Part shown: in pieces, positions 17,395 through 24,862 of the stretch
Position numbering within the stretch: position 1 is the first letter of the stretch
Layout of the letters: each line of letters starts with the position of its first letter
Origin: Rhodocyclales bacterium
Lineage (GTDB): Bacteria; Pseudomonadota; Gammaproteobacteria; Burkholderiales; Rhodocyclaceae
Reading direction: 5' to 3'
Length of the DNA stretch: 64,000 bases
Assembly: GCA_016215645.1 (NCBI GenBank)
Contig: JACRIX010000051.1
Coordinates: forward strand, 1 to 64,000
Position numbers and translations under genes: made by a program
Notes under the pieces: model-generated
Databases searched by the model: none
Told to the model about the DNA's origin: nothing
Seen by the model: the letters and a program-made list of their open reading frames with translations, nothing else

Positions 17395-18912
17395 TCAGTG
17401 GGCCAGGCCGCGACGGTACTGCACGGCCTCCGCAATGTGGGCGGCGGCGAGCGGCACGCCGTCCGCGGCTTCTGCCAGGTCGGCGATCGTGCGCGCGACC
17501 TTGAGGATGCGATGATAAGCCCGCGCGCTGAGCCCGAGTTGTTGCATCGCGCGTTTCAGCAAGGCGGCGCCGTCGCCGCCGGGCAGGCAGCACGCTTCGA
17601 TCTCGTCGGGCGTCAGGCCGGCGTTGGGCTTGCCCTGGCGCGCCAGTTGGCGGGCGCGGGCCGCAGCGACGCGGCCTTGCACCGCCGCCGAGCTTTCGCC
17701 GCCGCCACGCGCGTTCAATTCGGCTTCGCTCACCGCCGGCACGTCGAGCATCAGGTCAATGCGATCCAGCAGCGGGCCGGAGAGCTTGCCGCGATAGCGG
17801 GACACCTGGTCGGGCGTGCAGCGGCATTTCCCCGAGGAATGCCCGAGCCAGCCACAGGGGCATGGATTCATTGCCGCGATCAGCTGGAAGCGGGCGGGAA
17901 ATTCGGCGCGCCGCGCCGCACGCGCGACATGGATGTGCCCGGTTTCCAGGGGTTCGCGCAAGGCCTCCAGCACGCCGCGCTGAAACTCGGGCAATTCATC
18001 CAGGAACAGTGTGCCGTGGTGTGCCAGGGAGATTTCGCCGGGACGCGGCGTGCCACCACCGCCAACGAGGGCGGCGGCGGATGCCGAGTGGTGCGGGGCG
18101 CGAAACGGCCGTTGCTTCCACTGCGCCAGCCGGAAGCTGCCGGCGAGCGAATGCACCGAGGCGCTTTCCAGTGCCTCGTCGTGGGTCATGGGCGGCAGCA
18201 GGCCGGGCAGGCGTTGGGCCAGCATCGACTTGCCGGCGCCGGGCGGCCCGCTGAGCAACAGGCTGTGGGCGCCGGCGGCGGCGATTTCCAGGGCACGCTT
18301 GGCCGGTGCCTGTCCTTTGACGTCGGCCAGGTCGGGATAGGGGCTGAGAGTCGGCGCTGGCGGCACGGCGAACCGGGGCAGCGATTCGTGACCGGAGAGG
18401 TGAGCGCATACTTGCAGCAGGTTTTGCGCCGGCAGGATGTTCATGTCCGCAATCAAGGCCGCTTCCGGGGCGCTTGCCGAGGGCAGGACAAAGGCGCGCG
18501 CGGTCGCCGTCGCGGCGTCGCGATGCATGGCCGCACACATCGCCAGGGTGCCGCGCACGGCGCGCAACTCGCCGGAGAGGGCGAGTTCGCCGGCGAATTC
18601 ATGCTGATCGAGCGCCGTCGCCTTGAGTTGCCCGGACGCGATCAGGATGCCCAGCGCAATCGGCAGGTCGAAGCGTCCGGATTCCTTGGGCAGGTCGGCC
18701 GGCGCGAGGTTCACGGTGATGCGGCGTTGCGGGAATTCGAAGCCGCAGTTCTGGATCGCGGCGCGCACCCGGTCGCGTGCCTCGCGGACTTCGGTGTCGG
18801 GCAGGCCGACCAGGGTGAAAGCCGGCAAGCCGGCGGCGAGATGGACTTCGACCGTGACTTCCGGTGCCGAAAGCCCTTCCAGCCCTCGCGAGCGCAGGAC
18901 GGCGAGGGCCAT
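17395..18912 (-). CDS. comM: ComM/YifB family Mg-chelatase-like AAA ATPase
   Basis: A 505-residue protein, full length for the family. The N-terminal ChlI-like (Lon protease-fold) domain covers about 20-150. The AAA module has Walker A GPPGAGKSM and Walker B LFLDELPEF, and a C-terminal Mg-chelatase domain ends in the arginine-rich QYRRGL motif. ComM is a hexameric helicase that promotes branch migration of transformation DNA in naturally competent bacteria. Cysteines in CPCGWLGH and CRC are the conserved pair. It lies 7 bp downstream of ubiK on the same strand. Confidence 0.96.
   Translation of the reverse strand: MALAVLRSRGLEGLSAPEVTVEVHLAAGLPAFTLVGLPDTEVREARDRVRAAIQNCGFEFPQRRITVNLAPADLPKESGRFDLPIALGILIASGQLKATALDQHEFAGELALSGELRAVRGTLAMCAAMHRDAATATARAFVLPSASAPEAALIADMNILPAQNLLQVCAHLSGHESLPRFAVPPAPTLSPYPDLADVKGQAPAKRALEIAAAGAHSLLLSGPPGAGKSMLAQRLPGLLPPMTHDEALESASVHSLAGSFRLAQWKQRPFRAPHHSASAAALVGGGGTPRPGEISLAHHGTLFLDELPEFQRGVLEALREPLETGHIHVARAARRAEFPARFQLIAAMNPCPCGWLGHSSGKCRCTPDQVSRYRGKLSGPLLDRIDLMLDVPAVSEAELNARGGGESSAAVQGRVAAARARQLARQGKPNAGLTPDEIEACCLPGGDGAALLKRAMQQLGLSARAYHRILKVARTIADLAEAADGVPLAAAHIAEAVQYRRGLAH
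18347..18370 (+). repeat. Dispersed GTCGGCGCTG element, copy 8
   Basis: AGAGTCGGCGCTGGCG-GC-ACGGCG, antisense within comM; encodes AVPPAPTL between the N-terminal and AAA domains. Confidence 0.7.
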
Positions 18913-18919
18913 GGGCGAT

Positions 18920-19174
18920 TCAGCTTTCGGTTCGGGACGCTGCCCTGGCCGCTTCCAGTTCGACGACGCGGGCTTCCAGCGCCTGCAGTTTGGCGCGCGT
19001 GCGCGCCAGCACCTCGCGTTGCACGTCGAATTCCTCGCGTGTCACCAGGTCGAGTTTGGCAAACAGGCTGCCCAGTGCCGCGCGCAGGTTCTTCTCGACC
19101 TCACCGGCCGGCGTCGACGCCAGCAGGGAGGAGACACGGGACGACATTTCGTCGAGCAGTTTGGGATTGAGCAT
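18920..19174 (-). CDS. ubiK: Ubiquinone biosynthesis accessory factor UbiK
   Basis: An 84-residue protein of the YqiC/UbiK family (DUF526): N-terminal amphipathic helix (LLDEMSSRVSSLL) and a long C-terminal coiled coil rich in Glu, Arg and Ala (LARTRAKLQALEARVVELE). UbiK forms a membrane-binding trimer and helps the Ubi complex make ubiquinone under aerobic conditions. Length is normal. Comes before comM in a probable operon that may extend into the kinase gene. The divergent NtrC/sigma-54 region begins about 75 bp upstream. Confidence 0.93.
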   Translation of the reverse strand: MLNPKLLDEMSSRVSSLLASTPAGEVEKNLRAALGSLFAKLDLVTREEFDVQREVLARTRAKLQALEARVVELEAARAASRTES

Positions 19175-19248
19175 GGTCGGAAGAGAGTGGCAGGGACGAA
19201 GAAAAGTCTAGCACAGCGCCGACGTGGCCCCGCCTTGGGCCCGGGTAG

Positions 19249-19263
19249 GCACCAGCATGGTGC
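19249..19263 (+). promoter_or_regulatory. NtrC-type enhancer site
   Basis: GCACCAGCATGGTGC is a perfect dyad of the NtrC consensus form (GCACC-N5-GGTGC), about 96 bp upstream of the sigma-54 core promoter. It should place torF-glnK-amtB under nitrogen control. Confidence 0.8.
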
Positions 19264-19268
19264 GTGTC

Positions 19269-19295
19269 GCCCGGCTTTGGTGCCAGCTTTGGTGC
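19269..19295 (+). promoter_or_regulatory. Weaker tandem NtrC-like half sites
   Basis: Two further TTTGGTGC half sites in direct succession (GCCCGGCTTTGGTGC at 19269-19283, TGCCAGCTTTGGTGC at 19281-19295). The right halves match the NtrC consensus and the left halves are degenerate. They probably support cooperative NtrC binding. Confidence 0.5.
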
Positions 19296-19358
19296 GCTGC
19301 AATCGTCGTGGCGCCATGTGGACCTCTCAGGGTTATGTTTTTAAAGTGAAAAAATGAT

Positions 19359-19374
19359 TGGCACGGTCTTCGCA
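19359..19374 (+). promoter_or_regulatory. Sigma-54 promoter of torF-glnK-amtB
   Basis: TGGCACGGTCTTCGCA has the -24 GG and -12 GC doublets separated by exactly ten bases, and the TGGCAC box is perfect. It lies 46 bp before the torF ATG and downstream of the NtrC sites. Confidence 0.85.
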
Positions 19375-19419
19375 TAACTGCGTCCGTAGTTTTCCAAATT
19401 TCTTCCTAGGAGCTTCACT

Positions 19420-20268
19420 ATGCGTAAGACACTGATTGCCGCCGCCATCGCCGGAGCGTTCGCCCTACCCTCCGTTGCCATGGCCCAGGCCGCCGCCGCG
19501 CCGGCCAGCCCGCACACCTTCTCGCCCAACGTCGGCGTGGTATCCGACTACCTGTTCCGCGGTGTCAGCCAGACTCGTGGCGGCGCTGCCCTGCAAGGCG
19601 GTGTCGACTATTCGCATTCCAGCGGCCTATATGCCGGCGTCTGGGCCTCGACCATCACGTGGGTCAAGGATGCCTATGGCAGCGGCACGACCGAGATCGA
19701 CTATTACGGCGGCTACAAGAACAGCTTCGGCGGCAGCGACTTTACCTATGACATCGGCGCCATTGCCTACACCTATCCCGGCAAGGCCAATGCGATTCCC
19801 GGTACCAACGTGAATCCGAATACCAATGAAATCTACGGTGCGCTTGGTTACAAGTGGGTCACCGTGAAGTACTCCCGCGTCGTGTCCGATGGCTTCATCG
19901 GCTGGCTGGGTAACAACGGCAACACCAGCACCCGTGGGTCTGACTATCTGGAACTCAACGGCGCCTATGACCTTGGCAACGGTTGGGGCTTGAGCGGCCA
20001 CTATGGCCATCAGAAGGTGAAGAACGTAAATGTCACCGCCGCTACCGCCAGCCCGAGCTACAACGACTGGAACATTGGCGTTACCAAGGATGTCGGCTTC
20101 GGTGTTGTCGGCCTGACCTATTCGGCGACCGATGCCAGTGGTTCCTGCGGCAACCCGCTGCCTGCTGCCAATGCATCTGCCTATTGCTGGGGCACCAACC
20201 GTGGCACGACGGGCTTCAAGGACGTGGCAAAAGACACTCTGGTCCTGAGCTTCAAGAAAACTTTCTAA
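19420..20268 (+). CDS. torF: TorF-family outer membrane porin-like protein
   Basis: A 282-residue protein with a clear signal peptide (about 1-23, PSVAMAQA) and an amphipathic beta-strand pattern ending in a terminal Phe (LSFKKTF), as in outer-membrane barrels. The N-terminal VVSDYLFRGVSQT motif is the hallmark of the Gcw_chp/TIGR02001 (TorF) family. In betaproteobacteria this gene often precedes glnK-amtB; a role in entry of small nitrogen compounds is inferred from context, not proven. Two cysteines (CGNP, YCWG) may form a loop disulfide. First gene of the sigma-54/NtrC operon. Confidence 0.9.
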   Translation: MRKTLIAAAIAGAFALPSVAMAQAAAAPASPHTFSPNVGVVSDYLFRGVSQTRGGAALQGGVDYSHSSGLYAGVWASTITWVKDAYGSGTTEIDYYGGYKNSFGGSDFTYDIGAIAYTYPGKANAIPGTNVNPNTNEIYGALGYKWVTVKYSRVVSDGFIGWLGNNGNTSTRGSDYLELNGAYDLGNGWGLSGHYGHQKVKNVNVTAATASPSYNDWNIGVTKDVGFGVVGLTYSATDASGSCGNPLPAANASAYCWGTNRGTTGFKDVAKDTLVLSFKKTF

Positions 20269-20694
<426 letters not shown>

Positions 20695-20706
20695 GGGAGA
20701 GCTGAA

Positions 20707-22230
20707 ATGAAACGCCTATTCGCAACACTGCTGACGGCACTTGCCATCGGCATTTCCGGCGGCGCGTCCAACGCCTGGGCCGCCGATGACAAGCCGGCCG
20801 CTCCGGCGGCGACGGCACCCGCAGCGGAGGCTCCGGCCGCTGCTGCTGCCGCTGCCCCGGCGGCCACCGCCGCCGCACCCGCCGCACCCGCCGCCGCACC
20901 GGCGGCAGCACCGGCACCGGTGCCCAACAAGGGCGACAATGCCTGGCTGATCGTGGCCACGGCCTTCGTGATCCTGATGAGCATCCCCGGTCTGGCGCTG
21001 TTCTACGGTGGTCTGGTGCGCAGCAAGAACATGCTGTCGGTGCTGATGCAGGTGTTCGTCACCTTCTCGGTGATCAGCATACTGTGGGCCGTGTATGGCT
21101 ACAGCGTGGCCTTCACCGAGGGCAACGCCTTCTTCGGCAGCCTCGACAAGCTGTTCCTCAAGGGCATCACGCCGGACTCGGTCGCCGCCACCTTCAGCAA
21201 GGGTGTAGTCGTCTCCGAATTCATCTACGTGGCCTTCCAGGGCGCTTTCGCGGCCATCACCTGCGGCCTGATCGTCGGCGCCTTCGCCGAGCGCATCAAG
21301 TTCTCGGCGGTGCTGCTGTTCATGGTGCTGTGGTTCAGCTTCAGCTACCTGCCGATGACGCACATGGTCTGGTATTGGACCGGTCCGGACGCCTACACCA
21401 CGGCGGAGGCCGCCGACAAGGCTACGGCCACTGCCGGTTACCTGTTCCAGAAGGGTGCGCTTGACTTCGCCGGCGGCACGGTGGTGCACATCAACGCCGC
21501 CATCGCCGGCCTGATCGGCGCCTACATGGTTGGCAAGCGCGTCGGCTACGGCAAGGATTCGATGGCGCCGCACTCGCTGACCATGACCATGATCGGCGCC
21601 TCGCTGCTGTGGTTCGGCTGGTTCGGCTTCAACGCCGGTTCGGCGCTCGAAGCCAACGGCACGGCGGCCCTGGCCTTCGTCAATACCTGGCTGGCCACCG
21701 CGATGGCGGCCACCGCCTGGATGGTGGCGGAATGGCTGATCAAGGGCAAGCCCTCGATGCTGGGTGGGGCCTCGGGCGCTGTCGCCGGCCTGGTCGCCAT
21801 CACCCCCGCCGCCGGCTTTGTCGGCGTGGTCGGTGCGCTGGTGATCGGTCTTGCGGCCGGCGTGATCTGCCTCTGGGGCGTGAATGGCCTGAAGAAGCTG
21901 CTCGGCGCGGATGATTCGCTCGACGTGTTCGGTGTGCATGGCGTCGGCGGCATTCTCGGCGCGTTGCTGACCGGCGTGTTTGCGGCGCCCAGCCTGGGCG
22001 GCAGCGGCATCTACGATTACGTGGCCAACAAGGTGGCCGACAACTACGACATCATGGGCCAGGTCACCATCCAGGCGACGGCGATTGGCGTTACCCTGGT
22101 GTGGTCGGGTGTCGTCGCCTTCGTCTGCTACAAGATCGTCGATATCTTCGTCGGCCTGCGGGTACCGGAAGACGAGGAGCGCGAGGGTCTGGACATCACC
22201 TCCCACGGCGAATCGGCCTACCACAACTGA
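20707..22230 (+). CDS. amtB: Ammonium transporter AmtB
   Basis: A 507-residue Amt protein with a cleavable signal peptide (about 1-25) and eleven membrane helices. The twin pore histidines lie in VVHINAAIAG and FGVHGVGG, and the first-helix motif is ALFYGGLVRSKN. It conducts ammonium and is gated by GlnK from the neighbouring gene. Residues about 27-73 form an Ala/Pro-rich segment before the first core helix; this is longer and more repetitive than in most AmtB proteins and would lie in the periplasm. A strong terminator closes the operon. Confidence 0.96.
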   Translation: MKRLFATLLTALAIGISGGASNAWAADDKPAAPAATAPAAEAPAAAAAAAPAATAAAPAAPAAAPAAAPAPVPNKGDNAWLIVATAFVILMSIPGLALFYGGLVRSKNMLSVLMQVFVTFSVISILWAVYGYSVAFTEGNAFFGSLDKLFLKGITPDSVAATFSKGVVVSEFIYVAFQGAFAAITCGLIVGAFAERIKFSAVLLFMVLWFSFSYLPMTHMVWYWTGPDAYTTAEAADKATATAGYLFQKGALDFAGGTVVHINAAIAGLIGAYMVGKRVGYGKDSMAPHSLTMTMIGASLLWFGWFGFNAGSALEANGTAALAFVNTWLATAMAATAWMVAEWLIKGKPSMLGGASGAVAGLVAITPAAGFVGVVGALVIGLAAGVICLWGVNGLKKLLGADDSLDVFGVHGVGGILGALLTGVFAAPSLGGSGIYDYVANKVADNYDIMGQVTIQATAIGVTLVWSGVVAFVCYKIVDIFVGLRVPEDEEREGLDITSHGESAYHN

Positions 22231-22295
22231 TACGCCTCCCTGCCCCTCCGCCAGGAGGGGCTGCCGCCGGAATCCTCCCCTTCCGGCGGCTACTC

Positions 22296-22325
22296 AACGG
22301 GCGCCCGATGCGGCGCCCGTTTTTT
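22296..22325 (+). terminator. Rho-independent terminator of the amtB operon
   Basis: A ten-base GC-rich stem (AACGGGCGCC at 22296-22305 with GGCGCCCGTT at 22312-22321) followed by a run of six T (22320-22325). Confidence 0.9.
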
Positions 22326-22359
22326 CTGGCGCGTGGAACCTGCCCGGGTCGATGCGGTT

Positions 22360-23286
22360 TTACTTGCCGAACGCCAGGCAGGGATCGGGACGTTCGGCGC
22401 GCGCCGTGAACCAGATCACGTCAAAGGCCGGCGCCGGACCCACCCGGTCAGCCTCGTAGCGCGACGCATCGGTATTGGCGGGGCTGACCTCGACCAGCCC
22501 GATGCTGAGCACGCGTGTCCCGGGGCGACGCGTTTCAAGGTAGTGTGGTACCCCGATGTCACGGCGGGCATGGCCGCGGCCGAGGATGAAGATGACGCCA
22601 TGCCTTATGTTGGCGAGTGCCACGTCGGCCAGGGTGGCGTCCCGCAGGCGTTGCGCGCGCACCAGGCCATCGCGCAGCGGCGCCGATACCTTGCCGCAAT
22701 GGGAGGCCTCGATAATCCCGGACAAGTATTTGTCGCGCGCGCCATCCCAGGCGGCATTGAGGCCGAGACGCTCGCCTTCCGCTGCGGGGAGTGTCGAAAA
22801 GCCGTCGCGCACGACCGGTCGCAGCGCCGCGCGCGGCAGGTTGGCCGCCCGCAGAGGCATCCCGGCCATCTGCGCATCGCTTGCCAAACCGCGATAGTGC
22901 GACCAATTCCAGCCGCGCATCAACGGTCCCAGGTCGCCGCCCGTGGTTGCTACCTCGTCGATGGCGGGCTGCTGGTCAATATCGAACTGTTCCATCAGCA
23001 GCGCGGGCCGTGCCCCTGCCTCCCGGCGGGCGGCGAGGATCCGGCGCTGAAGGCGGTGATGCTCGGGGTTGTCATGGGTTTCACCGAGCAGGAGGATCTC
23101 TGCTTGTGCGGCGCGGCGCAGCAGTTCCATTTCATCGATGAAGGTGGCACTCGCGGGGTCCCAGATTCTTCCGGCCAATGGGTGGTCGCGGTCGCGCAGG
23201 ACCAGTTCGGGTATTCCGGCACAGGCGGAGCACACCAGGACCAGCGCAAGCGTGAGCGAATTCCGCATGGTGCCATGCCGCCGCAT
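22360..23286 (-). CDS. ChaN family lipoprotein
   Basis: A 308-residue protein with a signal peptide and lipobox (LVCSAC, Cys at about 22), then a ChaN/Haem-bd-uptake domain starting with LLGETHDNPEHH. Family members are iron-regulated periplasmic or outer-membrane lipoproteins; ChaN binds heme pairs. Its start ATG shares a base with the TGA stop of the Sel1-repeat gene (TGATG), so the two are translationally coupled. Proximity to a multiheme cytochrome cluster makes a heme-related role attractive but unproven. A second ATG at 23268 is an alternative start. Confidence 0.82.
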   Translation of the reverse strand: MRRHGTMRNSLTLALVLVCSACAGIPELVLRDRDHPLAGRIWDPASATFIDEMELLRRAAQAEILLLGETHDNPEHHRLQRRILAARREAGARPALLMEQFDIDQQPAIDEVATTGGDLGPLMRGWNWSHYRGLASDAQMAGMPLRAANLPRAALRPVVRDGFSTLPAAEGERLGLNAAWDGARDKYLSGIIEASHCGKVSAPLRDGLVRAQRLRDATLADVALANIRHGVIFILGRGHARRDIGVPHYLETRRPGTRVLSIGLVEVSPANTDASRYEADRVGPAPAFDVIWFTARAERPDPCLAFGK

Positions 23287-24419
23287 CAGTCAGGCGCCCG
23301 ATCGAGTATGTCCAGCAGCTGTCGGGCCGCCGGAATTCCCGCCGTTTCGGCCTCCGTCAGCCAGCGACGTGCTTCTACCGGATTGCGTTCGATTCCCCGT
23401 CCCGCCGCGTAAAGTCGGCCGGCGTTGAACTGGCCCGGCGGGTAACCGCTATTCGCCGCGGCGAGATAGTTCGCGAAGGCTGCCTTCTCGTCCCTGGCAA
23501 CACCCCGACCTTTTTCCTGGAGCTCGCCAAGATTGTTTTGCGCCGAGGGCTCACCCTTGCGTGACGCCTCCGCATAGAGCTTTGCGGCACGCAACAGATC
23601 GACCTTGCCGCCGACGCCTTCCGCATGCATCCAACCCAGCAGTGCGGTGGCGCTGGCGCGGCCGTCGCGCGCGGCACGTTCGAGACGGGTCGTGGCGCAG
23701 CCGACATCCGGCGGCTCGGCTTCGAGGCAAATCCGTCCGAGGCGTTCCGCGGCGGCCACATGTCCCGCATCCGCCGCCTCTCTCAGCAGTGCGAGCGCGG
23801 TTCCCGGGTCGTTGTCCTCAATGCATTGGGCATGCCGGAATCTGGCTCCGCCAAAGCCCTTCGCCAGCGCTGCGGCAAATCTGGTGCAGGCCTGCGCCAG
23901 ACTCTTGTCGCCGGCGAGCCCGTGAAGCGCGATTGCGCCGAGGGCATATTCCGCGGCGCCGATGCCGCGTCCAGCCATATTCTCCAGGCCGGTACGGGTG
24001 CCGGCAAATCGGCGGGGGAATTGGGCGAGATAGGCGGCAAACATCGCATCGTCGCCGCGGGACAGGGCTTTTTCCGCTGCCCGGACGGCACGCAGCGCGA
24101 GCTCGGCGAGCTTCTGATTGGCTTGGGTGTCATCCGGAGCGACCCCAAGCACGTTGTTCAAGGCAGTTGACTCTTCCTCGATCACCTCGAATTCGGTACG
24201 TGGGTCAAGCTGTGCCGGCGCAACAGTGTTTTGCTTTGACTTGCCTGAACGCCTGGCGCTTGCCTGCGGCTTTTGCTTAAGCTTCTGAAGCTTCACCGTG
24301 GGCTTTTTCAGGGTGGTCCTGGCCCACACCGAGTCGCTGGGCAAGGCAATTGTCCCCAGCGCCAGTAGCAAGCATGCGGCAATGCGGTAATATGTCTGCA
24401 AATCAGAAGGTAACGGCAC
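23286..24419 (-). CDS. Sel1-repeat (TPR-like) secreted protein
   Basis: About 377 residues: a signal-like hydrophobic segment (ACLLLALGTIALP), a basic Lys/Gln-rich stretch, then at least four Sel1-like repeats in the C-terminal half (motifs such as AAKLYAEASRKGE, AQNNLGELQEKG, GQFNAGRLYAAGRG). These repeats form helical scaffolds for protein contacts. The start is uncertain: a GTG at 24419 or a TTG at 24401; no strong ribosome-binding site is visible. The 5' end abuts the divergent cytochrome gene at 24424, so the two share a very short, overlapping promoter region. Confidence 0.75.
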   Translation of the reverse strand: MPLPSDLQTYYRIAACLLLALGTIALPSDSVWARTTLKKPTVKLQKLKQKPQASARRSGKSKQNTVAPAQLDPRTEFEVIEEESTALNNVLGVAPDDTQANQKLAELALRAVRAAEKALSRGDDAMFAAYLAQFPRRFAGTRTGLENMAGRGIGAAEYALGAIALHGLAGDKSLAQACTRFAAALAKGFGGARFRHAQCIEDNDPGTALALLREAADAGHVAAAERLGRICLEAEPPDVGCATTRLERAARDGRASATALLGWMHAEGVGGKVDLLRAAKLYAEASRKGEPSAQNNLGELQEKGRGVARDEKAAFANYLAAANSGYPPGQFNAGRLYAAGRGIERNPVEARRWLTEAETAGIPAARQLLDILDRAPD

Positions 24420-24423
24420 ATTG

Positions 24424-24783
24424 ATGAAGTCGATTATCAATCTTGGCACCGCACTGCACAAGCTGATCCTGGCGACAGCACTGGCTTTCGCCCTGAGTCC
24501 CGCGGCTGCGCAAAGTATCAACGAGGATGCGGCGATAGCCGTGGCCAGGGCGAGTGGCTGTTTTCGCTGCCACAACGTCGACAAAGCCAAGAAGGCACCG
24601 TCGTACAAACGGATTGCCGCAAAGTACAAGGGCAAGGACGGCGAGGCCGCGCTTGTGAAGCATCTCTCCGGCGCACTGAAGGTCAAGGTGGAGGACGGCG
24701 GCGACGAGGAGCATGAACCGCCGCAGACCAAGGACAAGGCGGAGTTGCTGAATCTCGTGCGTTGGATACTTAGCCGGGAATAG
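24424..24783 (+). CDS. Periplasmic monoheme c-type cytochrome
   Basis: A 119-residue protein with a signal peptide (cleavage near AAAQS) and one heme motif, CFRCH. No methionine follows the heme site, so the usual His/Met ligation of class I cytochromes is not possible; a His in the DEEHEPP segment is the best candidate sixth ligand. The tail KDKAELLNLVRWILSRE resembles that of the second heme domain of the diheme protein at 28573-29811. It lies convergent to the mtrB-type gene and shares a terminator with it. A soluble electron shuttle in the periplasm is the likely role. Confidence 0.88.
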   Translation: MKSIINLGTALHKLILATALAFALSPAAAQSINEDAAIAVARASGCFRCHNVDKAKKAPSYKRIAAKYKGKDGEAALVKHLSGALKVKVEDGGDEEHEPPQTKDKAELLNLVRWILSRE

Positions 24784-24810
24784 ATCGTAGGCGTTTGCCA
24801 TCATTCGACC

Positions 24811-24849
24811 AAATGGAAACAGGCCGCATTGCGCGGCCTGTTTCCATTT
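24811..24849. terminator. Bidirectional terminator
   Basis: A perfect 17-bp inverted repeat (24811-24827 with 24833-24849, arm ending GGAAACAGGCCGC) with a five-base loop between the convergent cytochrome and mtrB-type genes. The flanking AAAT/ATTT gives a short U-tract in each direction. Confidence 0.85.
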
Positions 24850-24862
24850 GTCCTGGCGTGAC

